A stretch of DNA of 14,104 bases from AP-16 sp046727735 (GTDB taxonomy: Bacteria > Pseudomonadota > Alphaproteobacteria > Rhizobiales > Xanthobacteraceae): positions 1 through 14,104 of the forward strand of contig JBKPDF010000094.1 of assembly GCA_046727735.1 (NCBI GenBank), in the 5' to 3' direction. The notes below the pieces were generated by a model. That model was not told where the DNA came from. It saw nothing but the letters and a program-made list of their open reading frames with translations, and did not search any database. This document shows positions 7,804-14,104 of the stretch, one piece after another. Position 1 is the first letter of the stretch. Each line of letters begins with the position of its first letter. A program made the position numbers and the translations under genes.

Positions 7804-9462
7804 ATGGCAGCAAGCCCTCAACCACAAGTGAAGAAACAAGCGATCAAACAATCCGCGTGGAAAGCACTGACGTCTCACTACAAAACAGTTTCAAAACTCC
7901 ACTTGCGGCAGTTATTCGCAGACGACGCAAAGCGCGGGCAGCGCATGGCCGTGGAAGCGATCGGTCTATACCTCGACTATTCCAAGAATCGCGCTACTGA
8001 CGAAACTCTCAAGCTGCTTCTCCAACTTGCCACAGAATCCGGCCTGCGGGCGCGCATCGACGCCATGTTTAGCGGCGAGAAGATCAACATCACCGAGAAG
8101 CGGGCGGTACTGCATGTAGCCCTGCGTGCTCCGAGAAATGAATCGATTTTTGTGGATGGAAAGGATGTAGTACCCGAGGTTCATGCGGTGCTGGACCGCA
8201 TGGCTGATTTCTCGAACCGTGTAGGCGGTGGCGAATGGAAGGGTCATACCGGTAAGCGCATTCGGAATGTGATCAACATAGGAATCGGCGGCTCCGACCT
8301 CGGTCCGGTCATGGCGTACGAGGCGCTCAAGCACTACTCGGAACGCTCGATGACCTTTCGCTTTGTCTCAAATGTCGATGGAACCGACTTCGCCGAGGCG
8401 GTGCAGGATCTCGATCCAGCGGAGACGCTATTCATTGTCTCGTCAAAAACGTTCACCACTCTCGAAACCATGACGAATGCTCAGACCGCTCGCTCCTGGT
8501 CGCTGGCCGGACTGGGTGGCGAAGAAGAGTCGGTCGCAAAACATTTTGTCGCCGTTTCGACGAACGCAGCGGAGGTCTCAAAGTTCGGTATTGATACCGC
8601 TAACATGTTCGGATTTTGGGATTGGGTGGGCGGACGCTATTCGATGGATTCGGCCATTGGCCTGTCAACAATGATTGCCATCGGTCCCGAGAACTTCCGC
8701 GCCATGTTGCGCGGCTTCCACGAAATGGATGAGCACTTTCGTACAGCTCCATTTGAAGCCAATCTGCCGGTGCTCATGGGCCTGCTAGCGGTGTGGAACA
8801 ACGACTTCCTCGGTGCAGGCACTGTCGCTGTATTACCCTACGAGCAGTACCTGAAACGCTTTCCCGCTTATTTGCAGCAACTAACGATGGAAAGCAACGG
8901 GAAGCATGTCACGCTCGATGGAAAAGCAATCAGTCACGACACAGGTCCCATCTACTGGGGTGAACCCGGGACCAACGGTCAACACTCTTTTTATCAGCTG
9001 ATCCATCAAGGCACCCGCCTCATTCCCTGCGACTTCATTGGCTTTGGGAAGCCGCTCAATCCGCTGGGCCGCCATCATGACGTGCTGCTCGCAAATGTTT
9101 TCGCTCAAGCGGAGGCGCTGGCATTTGGTAAGACGCCAGAGCAAGTGAAAGCAGAGGGCACTCCGGAGTGGCTGGTGCCGCATCGCGTGTTTGAAGGCAA
9201 TCGCCCATCCAATACGATTCTCACGGACCGGCTCACCCCCGAAACCCTGGGCAAGCTCATCGCCCTCTACGAGCACTCGGTCTTCACTCAGGGCGTTATC
9301 TGGAACATTGATTCGTTTGATCAATGGGGTGTGGAACTCGGAAAAGTTCTCGCGCAACGCATCATTCCCGAACTCGAGAACCCAGCAGAGCCCGTGCTGA
9401 ATCACGACAGCTCCACCAACACCTTAATTCGGCGTTACCGCAAATTTAAGGAGCAGCAATGA
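7804..9462 (+). CDS. pgi: Glucose-6-phosphate isomerase
   Basis: Interconverts glucose-6-phosphate and fructose-6-phosphate in the cytosol. The 552 residues match the long bacterial/eukaryotic Pgi type. Visible are the sugar-phosphate-binding NIGIGGSDLGP (about 158-168) and SSKTFTT, signature DWVGGRYS (273-280), WGEPGTNGQHSF with catalytic Glu387, and FDQWGVELGK with catalytic Lys514. An ungapped alignment to E. coli Pgi (from memory) between CDFI and HH puts Leu418 where E. coli has His386, the residue linked to ring opening; see the findings. The start is set by AAGGAG (7792-7797), 6 nt upstream. It follows glk by 48 bp and overlaps the aldolase gene by 4 nt, so translation of the two is probably coupled. 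The family is certain, and loss of the His does not by itself imply inactivity. Confidence 0.97.
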   Translation: MAASPQPQVKKQAIKQSAWKALTSHYKTVSKLHLRQLFADDAKRGQRMAVEAIGLYLDYSKNRATDETLKLLLQLATESGLRARIDAMFSGEKINITEKRAVLHVALRAPRNESIFVDGKDVVPEVHAVLDRMADFSNRVGGGEWKGHTGKRIRNVINIGIGGSDLGPVMAYEALKHYSERSMTFRFVSNVDGTDFAEAVQDLDPAETLFIVSSKTFTTLETMTNAQTARSWSLAGLGGEEESVAKHFVAVSTNAAEVSKFGIDTANMFGFWDWVGGRYSMDSAIGLSTMIAIGPENFRAMLRGFHEMDEHFRTAPFEANLPVLMGLLAVWNNDFLGAGTVAVLPYEQYLKRFPAYLQQLTMESNGKHVTLDGKAISHDTGPIYWGEPGTNGQHSFYQLIHQGTRLIPCDFIGFGKPLNPLGRHHDVLLANVFAQAEALAFGKTPEQVKAEGTPEWLVPHRVFEGNRPSNTILTDRLTPETLGKLIALYEHSVFTQGVIWNIDSFDQWGVELGKVLAQRIIPELENPAEPVLNHDSSTNTLIRRYRKFKEQQ

Positions 9463-10391
9463 CGGCAATTGGAACTCTCAGGAACACGACCAAAGATACG
9501 CTACGCGAGGTTTTGACGCGTTTGCAAACAGAAGGCGCGGCGCTCGGACATTTCAATGTCGCCGACCACGTCTTGTTGAAAGCGGTGATCGCGGCCGCAT
9601 CTGAGACAAAACTTCCGGTATTCGTCGGCGCCTCCGAAGGAGAGCGGGAGTTCTTTGGTGCGCACCAGTTGGCCGCTCTAGTGAAAAGCCTGCGCCAGGA
9701 ATTGGACGTACCGGTCTTTCTCAATGCAGACCATACACATTCCATGGCGAAAGCAGTGGAAGCGGCAAATGCGGGCTTTGACTCCGTGGGCGTTGATTTT
9801 TCCGCATTGCCCTTTGAACAAAATGTGGCTCGAACGAAAGAAACGGTTCAAGCGATCAAGGCGATCAATCCCGTAATCCTTGCCGAAGGGGAGATCGGCG
9901 ATATAGGTACCGGATCCGAAATCCACGAAAGCGCTCAGGCCGACTTCAGCAAGCTCACGACCCCCGAGGAAGCCCGACAATTCGTCGAGGCAACCGGAAT
10001 TGACATCCTCGCTCCCTCGGTTGGCAACCGGCACGGCATGCTTAAGAGCATGGTGGAGGGGAAAGCGAAGAAGCATCTGGATCTCGAAAGAATTGCGCAA
10101 ATCAAGCGAGCGGCCGGGGTCTTTCTGACGCTACACGGTGGGTCGGGGACCGACGATGAACATTTTAGCAAGGCAATCGGCTCGGGAATCAACATCATTC
10201 ACATCAATACCGAACTGCGTGTCGCCTGGCGGGAGTCACTGGGAGCAAGCCTGGCGCGAGACTCCAATGAAGTCGTGCCCTATAAGATTCTGCGGCCAGT
10301 CGTAGATTCTGTGAAGCAGGCGGTCAGTGCGCGCTTACGACTGTTCCACGGTGAATCGGTCAGGCCTAGCGCGGTCGGGACCGTGGCCTGA
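9459..10391 (+). CDS. Class II (Zn-dependent) fructose-bisphosphate aldolase family
   Basis: A 310-residue TIM-barrel class II aldolase, which cleaves or forms ketose-1,6-bisphosphates with a divalent metal. Visible are GHFNV near the start, the catalytic Asp91 and metal ligand His92 in LNADHTHS, AEGEIGDIG with Glu143/Glu145, metal ligands His192 (VGNRHGM) and His226 (LHGGSG, also the phosphate loop), and IIHINTELR (246-254). The residue after the metal His is Thr (DHTHS) rather than the Gly or His usual in Fba, GatY and KbaY. Fructose-1,6-bisphosphate is likely from context, but tagatose- or sedoheptulose-bisphosphate cannot be excluded. AAGGAG (9448-9453) inside the end of pgi lies 5 nt before the ATG, which overlaps the pgi stop (ATGA). 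Family certain, exact substrate inferred. Confidence 0.9.
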   Translation: MTAIGTLRNTTKDTLREVLTRLQTEGAALGHFNVADHVLLKAVIAAASETKLPVFVGASEGEREFFGAHQLAALVKSLRQELDVPVFLNADHTHSMAKAVEAANAGFDSVGVDFSALPFEQNVARTKETVQAIKAINPVILAEGEIGDIGTGSEIHESAQADFSKLTTPEEARQFVEATGIDILAPSVGNRHGMLKSMVEGKAKKHLDLERIAQIKRAAGVFLTLHGGSGTDDEHFSKAIGSGINIIHINTELRVAWRESLGASLARDSNEVVPYKILRPVVDSVKQAVSARLRLFHGESVRPSAVGTVA

Positions 10392-10490
10392 GCAGTCTCC
10401 AAGACGCACATCTCTCTCGGAATGTGTGAACATTTTCGAACTGTGGGGAACGAAACTCAGTAAGTGGTGAGCTAGAGAGAAGTTAGCAAC
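10392..10490 (+). other. 99-bp gap between aldolase and rpe genes, no clear signal
   Basis: This is the longest untranslated gap in the window. I see no convincing -35/-10 pair, no U-tailed hairpin and no small gene. The one structure is a pair of 7-nt complements, TCTCTCT (10411-10417) and AGAGAGA (10474-10480). The second lies in the purine-rich stretch just upstream of the rpe start and so overlaps its probable ribosome binding site. The loop would be 56 nt, so stability is doubtful. Confidence 0.4.
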
Positions 10491-11171
10491 ATGCAACACG
10501 ATCTGATCAAACTCGCTCCGTCGATTCTTGCGGCCGACTTTGCTCGCCTGGGGGAGCAAGTTGCAGAAGCCGAGCGGGCGGGAGCCGATCGGATTCACGT
10601 GGATGTGATGGACGGGCATTTCGTTCCCAACATCGCCATCGGTGCGCCGATTGTGCAGTCGCTCCGGCGAGTCACGCGCCTGCCGTTTGAGACGCACTTG
10701 ATGATCTCCAATCCAGATTGTTTCCTCGACGAGTTTGCCGAGGCGGGTTCGACGTCATTTCTCGTTCATTGGGAAGGAAACAACAATTTGCACCGCACGG
10801 TGCAGCGTATTAAGGCACTGGAACAGCGCGCGGGAGTGGCAATAAATCCAGCGACTCCTGCCACAGTTCTGGAAGACATTCTTCCGGATCTCGACCAAGT
10901 ATTGGTCATGACGGTGAATCCGGGCTTCGGGCACCAGCACTTTCTGCGATCAACTTTGCCCAAGATTCGGCGGGTCGCGGAAATGATTGATCAGATCAAC
11001 CCCGATTGCGATCTAGAAGTCGACGGAGGCGTTGATGCGGTGACGGCTCCAATGGCAGTTGCGGCGGGAGCCAACGTTCTTGTCGCAGGTACGTCAGTCT
11101 TCGGCACTGACAAAAGTGTAGCGGAGGCGATGGAGTCACTGCGTAACTCAGTGATGCAGCTAACACAGTGA
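10491..11171 (+). CDS. rpe: Ribulose-phosphate 3-epimerase
   Basis: Interconverts D-ribulose-5-phosphate and D-xylulose-5-phosphate, joining the oxidative and non-oxidative pentose phosphate branches. The 226-residue TIM barrel has the usual length. Visible are LAPSILAADF (8-17), metal ligands His36 and Asp38 in RIHVDVMDGHFVPN, His69 in ETHLMI, and Asp178 in LEVDGGV; these match E. coli His34, Asp36, His67 and Asp177. The active-site loop reads NPGFGHQ (143-149) in place of the very common NPGFGGQ, so His148 replaces a Gly. The ribosome binding site is only a loose AGAGAGAAG stretch (10474-10482). The gene begins after a 99-bp gap and leads the run rpe, 6-phosphogluconate dehydrogenase, zwf, pgl, so it could head its own transcript, though I see no promoter. 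Confidence 0.96.
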   Translation: MQHDLIKLAPSILAADFARLGEQVAEAERAGADRIHVDVMDGHFVPNIAIGAPIVQSLRRVTRLPFETHLMISNPDCFLDEFAEAGSTSFLVHWEGNNNLHRTVQRIKALEQRAGVAINPATPATVLEDILPDLDQVLVMTVNPGFGHQHFLRSTLPKIRRVAEMIDQINPDCDLEVDGGVDAVTAPMAVAAGANVLVAGTSVFGTDKSVAEAMESLRNSVMQLTQ

Positions 11172-11202
11172 ATCAAGCGAATTTTTTAGAAGAGGAGAGC
11201 TT

Positions 11203-12234
11203 ATGCAACTTGGAATGATAGGGCTGGGCCGGATGGGCGCCAACATGGTGCGGCGATTGATTAAAAAAGGACACAGTTGCGTGGTGTTCGATCGGTCTCC
11301 ACAGGCCGTGAGTGAATTAGTCACAGAGAATGCAGTCGGAGCTGATTCTCTTGTCGATCTGGTGAAGAAACTAACAAAGCCACGTGCGCTGTGGCTCATG
11401 GTACCAGCGGCGGCGGTCGATCAGACGATCTCCGATCTGTTGCCGCACCTCGAGGCAGGTGACATCCTCATCGACGGCGGAAACTCCTACTACATCGACG
11501 ACATTAAGCGCGCAAAAGACCTCGCTCCCAAACAGATTCACTACGTGGATGTGGGCACCAGCGGTGGCGTCTGGGGTCTCGAACGTGGCTACTGCATGAT
11601 GATCGGTGGCGAAAGGAATATCGTTCAGCATCTCGATCCGATCTTCTCGGCGCTCGCTCCGGGAATCGGTGATATATCGCGCACCGCGGGGCGCGAAAAA
11701 CTCGATGGCACCGCTGAGCAGGGCTACCTGCACTGCGGCCCCAACGGTGGCGGCCACTTCGTCAAAATGGTCCACAACGGAATTGAGTACGGAGTCATGG
11801 CGGCCTACGCAGAAGGGCTGTCGGTGCTGCGCTCAGCGAATGTTGGCAGGCAACAACATGGTGTGGACGCGGAAACAACCCCGCTACGCGACCCTGAACA
11901 TTACCAGTACGATTTCAATCTGCGGGACGTTACGGAAGTGTGGCGCCGGGGCAGTGTGATCGCCTCGTGGCTGCTGGACCTGACGGCAACCGCCTTGATT
12001 CAAGATCCCGGGCTTTCGAAGTTTGCCGGCCGCGTGTCGGATTCCGGCGAAGGCCGCTGGACAATCAAAGCGGCAATCGATGAAGCGGTGCCAACCCCGG
12101 TTCTCACCGCTTCGCTTTACGAGCGCTTCAGTTCACGCGGTGAAGCAGACTATGCCGACAAACTCCTGTCCGCAATGCGTTTCGAATTTGGTGGGCACCT
12201 GGAAAAACCTAAAGAAAAATCTGAGGCTGCTTAA
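11203..12234 (+). CDS. gnd: 6-phosphogluconate dehydrogenase, decarboxylating, short form
   Basis: Oxidatively decarboxylates 6-phosphogluconate to ribulose-5-phosphate. At 343 residues it is the short bacterial type (about 300-350) that lacks the long C-terminal part of E. coli Gnd (468). Visible are the Rossmann motif GLGRMG (7-12), the strand end VVFDRS with Asp30, SGG (120-122) followed by VWGLERGYCMMIGG, and GPNGGGHFVKMVHNGIEYG with catalytic Lys188 and Glu195. Asp30-Arg31 stands where NADP-specific long enzymes have Asn-Arg-Thr/Ser. An acidic residue there usually favours NAD+, as in short enzymes with a YDRT motif, so NAD+ preference is inferred. AGGAG (11193-11197) lies 5 nt before the ATG. 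It sits 31 bp after rpe and 13 bp before zwf, in line with one transcript. Family certain, cofactor unproven. Confidence 0.95.
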   Translation: MQLGMIGLGRMGANMVRRLIKKGHSCVVFDRSPQAVSELVTENAVGADSLVDLVKKLTKPRALWLMVPAAAVDQTISDLLPHLEAGDILIDGGNSYYIDDIKRAKDLAPKQIHYVDVGTSGGVWGLERGYCMMIGGERNIVQHLDPIFSALAPGIGDISRTAGREKLDGTAEQGYLHCGPNGGGHFVKMVHNGIEYGVMAAYAEGLSVLRSANVGRQQHGVDAETTPLRDPEHYQYDFNLRDVTEVWRRGSVIASWLLDLTATALIQDPGLSKFAGRVSDSGEGRWTIKAAIDEAVPTPVLTASLYERFSSRGEADYADKLLSAMRFEFGGHLEKPKEKSEAA

Positions 12235-12240
12235 GGGAGA
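12235..12240 (+). promoter_or_regulatory. Ribosome binding site deciding the zwf start
   Basis: GGGAGA lies 7 nt before the ATG at 12248, directly after the stop of the 6-phosphogluconate dehydrogenase gene. It selects 12248 over upstream in-frame starts reaching back to 12023, which would overlap that gene by over 200 bp and add residues with no family match. Confidence 0.8.
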
Positions 12241-12247
12241 GCTATTC

Positions 12248-13651
12248 ATGACCAGTTTGCATTCAGACGCGCTCGTTTTTTTCGGCGCTACCGGCGATCT
12301 CGCCTACAAAAAGATATTTCCGTCCCTGCAGGCAATGGTGAAACGAGGACACCTCAACGTTCCTGTGGTCGGCGTGGCCAAAGCTGGATGGAATCTCGAT
12401 CAGCTTCGCGCGCGTGCGAAAGACAGTTTGGAGAAGCATGGCGGCCTCGATCCCGTGGCATTCGAAAAATTGATCGGCTTGTTACGCTACGTGGACGGCG
12501 ACTACCAGGATCCGTCGACCTTCACCCAACTCCGTAACGAGCTTAAAGACGCACAGCGGCCTGCGCATTACCTGGCAATTCCGCCGGTCCTGTTCGAAAC
12601 CGTCGTCGAGCACCTGTCGGCGTCGAACTGTGGCCGCGGCGCGCGAGTCATCGTGGAAAAGCCTTTCGGCCATGACCTCGCCTCTGCGCAGGAACTCAAC
12701 AAGGTTCTGCTTGGCACCTTCGACGAAGGCGACATCTTTCGCATAGATCATTACCTGGGCAAGCGAGCGGTCAACAATGTCTTGGCGTTCCGGTTTGCCA
12801 ACACTTTTGTGGAGTCCTTTTGGAACCGCAATTTTATCGAGAGGGTCGAGATCACGATGGCAGAGGACTTCGGGGTCCAGGGCCGCGGCGGATTCTATGA
12901 TCAGACGGGAACCATCCGCGACGTTGTCCAGAACCACTTGTTTCAGGTGTTATCGAATCTCGGCATGGAGCCGCCGGTCCGTTCGGATAGCGATTCGCTT
13001 CGTGACGAGAAAGTTAAGGTCTTGCGAGCGATTCCAGCCATCGAGGAACAGGACCTGGTGCGTGGTCAATTCCGCGGCTACCGTGACGAAAACGGCGTGG
13101 CGAAAGATTCGCAAACCGAGACCTTCGCCGCAGTGAAGATTGAAATCAATTCCTGGCGTTGGAAGGGCGTGCCATTTTACATTCGAGCCGGCAAGTGCTT
13201 GCCCACAACTTGCACCGAGATTGTCGCCAAGTTTCGTAAGCCACCGACACTGATTCCCGACAGCCAGTTGATTGAAAACCATCTCCGGCTCCGTTTGAGT
13301 CCAGAGGTCACAATCGCAATGGGGATGATGAACCTAGCTCCTGACGCGGAAGGGCTGGCGCTTCAAACTGGCGAAATGGTGGCCAGCCATTCTCCGCGCG
13401 CGGATGAAATGGATGCGTACGAACGCGTGCTCGGCGCGTCGATGGCGGGAGACAGCACCTTATTCGCGCGTGAGGACTACGTCGAAGAAGCATGGCGGAT
13501 CGTGGAACCGGTGCTGAAACAGAGAACGCCTGTTTATCAATATGCGCCAGGAAGCTGGGGCCCGAACGAAGTTGATCGAGTCACGCCACCTGGGGGTTGG
13601 AGCAATCCAAGTGAGAAGAGAGCATTCAAGGTTGCTAGCGAGGCCGCGTGA
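12248..13651 (+). CDS. zwf: Glucose-6-phosphate dehydrogenase
   Basis: Oxidises glucose-6-phosphate to 6-phosphoglucono-lactone, the entry step of the oxidative pentose phosphate branch. The 467 residues are somewhat below the common 480-510. Visible are the nucleotide-binding FFGATGDLAYKK (11-22), VEKPFG (136-141), the substrate signature RIDHYLGK (165-172) with Asp167, and QNHLFQV with the catalytic base His230 (the Asp177/His240 pair of the Leuconostoc enzyme). VGVAK (41-45) puts Lys45 where Leuconostoc has Arg46, which contacts the NADP 2'-phosphate, so NADP use remains plausible. Later segments include YIRAGKCLPTTCTEI. The frame continues upstream to 12023, but the start at 12248 gives the normal N-terminus and has a ribosome binding site. 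Its TGA overlaps the pgl ATG by one base, which couples it to the enzyme that hydrolyses its product. Confidence 0.96.
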   Translation: MTSLHSDALVFFGATGDLAYKKIFPSLQAMVKRGHLNVPVVGVAKAGWNLDQLRARAKDSLEKHGGLDPVAFEKLIGLLRYVDGDYQDPSTFTQLRNELKDAQRPAHYLAIPPVLFETVVEHLSASNCGRGARVIVEKPFGHDLASAQELNKVLLGTFDEGDIFRIDHYLGKRAVNNVLAFRFANTFVESFWNRNFIERVEITMAEDFGVQGRGGFYDQTGTIRDVVQNHLFQVLSNLGMEPPVRSDSDSLRDEKVKVLRAIPAIEEQDLVRGQFRGYRDENGVAKDSQTETFAAVKIEINSWRWKGVPFYIRAGKCLPTTCTEIVAKFRKPPTLIPDSQLIENHLRLRLSPEVTIAMGMMNLAPDAEGLALQTGEMVASHSPRADEMDAYERVLGASMAGDSTLFAREDYVEEAWRIVEPVLKQRTPVYQYAPGSWGPNEVDRVTPPGGWSNPSEKRAFKVASEAA

Positions 13652-14104
13652 TGCTGATTGAAATCCATTCCGATGCCGACGCCGTCGCACTCGCAGCTGC
13701 GAAGCTCATCGCCAAAGAGGCCCGAGATGCGGTTGCTACTCGCGGCAAATTTGTCATGGCCGTGAGCGGGGGCAAGACCCCATGGGTCATGCTTCGTCAT
13801 CTCGCGCAGCAAGATGTTCCCTGGAAAGACGTACATGTCTTCCAGGTGGACGAAAGAGTTGCACCTGAAGGCGACCCCGACAGAAATCTGACTCATCTGC
13901 GTGAAAGTTTGCTTGAGCATGCGCCTTTGCGCCCTGATCAGATCCATGCCATGCCGGTAGGAACCAGCAATTTGGAAAGCGCTTGCGTCCAATATGCGCA
14001 GGCTCTCGCCGAAATCGCCGGTTCACCACCAGTACTCGACCTCGTTCATTTGGGACTTGGTCCCGACGGCCACACCGCGTCGCTAGTGCCGGGGGACGCG
14101 GTCC
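13651..14104 (+). CDS. pgl: 6-phosphogluconolactonase, 5' part
   Basis: Hydrolyses 6-phosphoglucono-lactone to 6-phosphogluconate, between the steps of the two neighbouring dehydrogenases. The reading frame begins at ATG 13651 and stays open to the window edge, giving 151 residues of a family that is usually about 220-260 residues long. It is the DevB/SOL type, not the seven-bladed YbhE type. Visible are MAVSGGKTP (36-44), VHVFQVDERVAP (62-73) followed by GDPDRN, and LGLGPDGHTASLVPG (135-149), which carries the sugar-phosphate site and the His often taken as catalytic. The start overlaps the zwf stop by one base, implying coupled translation. No separate ribosome binding site is obvious. The C-terminal third lies beyond the window, so its integrity cannot be judged. 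Confidence 0.95.
   Translation, partial: MLIEIHSDADAVALAAAKLIAKEARDAVATRGKFVMAVSGGKTPWVMLRHLAQQDVPWKDVHVFQVDERVAPEGDPDRNLTHLRESLLEHAPLRPDQIHAMPVGTSNLESACVQYAQALAEIAGSPPVLDLVHLGLGPDGHTASLVPGDAV

Noticed and set aside
7781..7831. Small open frame of 16 codons (MRTRRRSEW...) overlapping the pgi start, possible leader peptide
   Set aside because: Its arginine-rich codons mostly come from the AAGGAG ribosome binding site of pgi; there is no attenuator hairpin and its own ribosome binding site is weak.
8881..9405. 174-codon open frame on the minus strand inside pgi
   Set aside because: Antisense shadow of a strongly conserved enzyme, with no motif or membrane pattern of its own.
10471..10487. GCTA...TAGC inverted repeat just upstream of rpe
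   Set aside because: Four-base stems with a 9-nt loop are expected by chance.
12023..12247. In-frame extension of zwf back into the 6-phosphogluconate dehydrogenase gene
   Set aside because: It would overlap the upstream gene by over 200 bp, adds sequence with no G6PDH character, and a good ribosome binding site precedes the ATG at 12248.

Overview
The window is a gene-dense stretch read entirely on the + strand: twelve protein-coding genes, the first and last cut by the window edges. Gaps are at most 99 bp, and several stop and start codons overlap. I see no RNA gene, insertion sequence, CRISPR array, long repeat or convincing terminator. The genes suggest a diderm, glucose-using bacterium, because there is a TolC-type channel and a LamB-type porin. 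The mix of a FucP/GluP-type importer, a short-form 6-phosphogluconate dehydrogenase and a short-form G6P dehydrogenase would suit an acidobacterium. That placement is inference from sequence style and was not tested.

Region 1 (1-3713) encodes a tripartite drug/solute exporter in the usual order: an EmrA/HlyD-type periplasmic adaptor (3' part only), a 14-segment MFS pump of the DHA2/EmrB type, and a TolC-family outer-membrane channel. The three genes are joined by 1-nt and 4-nt overlaps.

Region 2 (3710-6702) encodes sugar entry: a LamB-like outer-membrane porin with an added N-terminal coiled coil, then an inner-membrane FucP/GluP-type H+/sugar symporter. An active-site Gln argues for the glucose/galactose branch over L-fucose.

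Region 3 (6724-14104) encodes sugar oxidation: glucokinase, phosphoglucose isomerase, class II aldolase, ribulose-phosphate 3-epimerase, short-form 6-phosphogluconate dehydrogenase, glucose-6-phosphate dehydrogenase and 6-phosphogluconolactonase (5' part only). Together with region 2 this is a near-complete path from external glucose to glucose-6-phosphate and through the oxidative pentose phosphate branch to ribulose- and xylulose-5-phosphate. No phosphofructokinase, transketolase or transaldolase lies in the window.

I found no clearly new biological system. The best leads are residue-level: a Leu where E. coli-type phosphoglucose isomerases carry the ring-opening His, divergent signature motifs in the MFS pump, and the physical linkage of an EmrAB-TolC-like exporter to a glucose oxidation operon.
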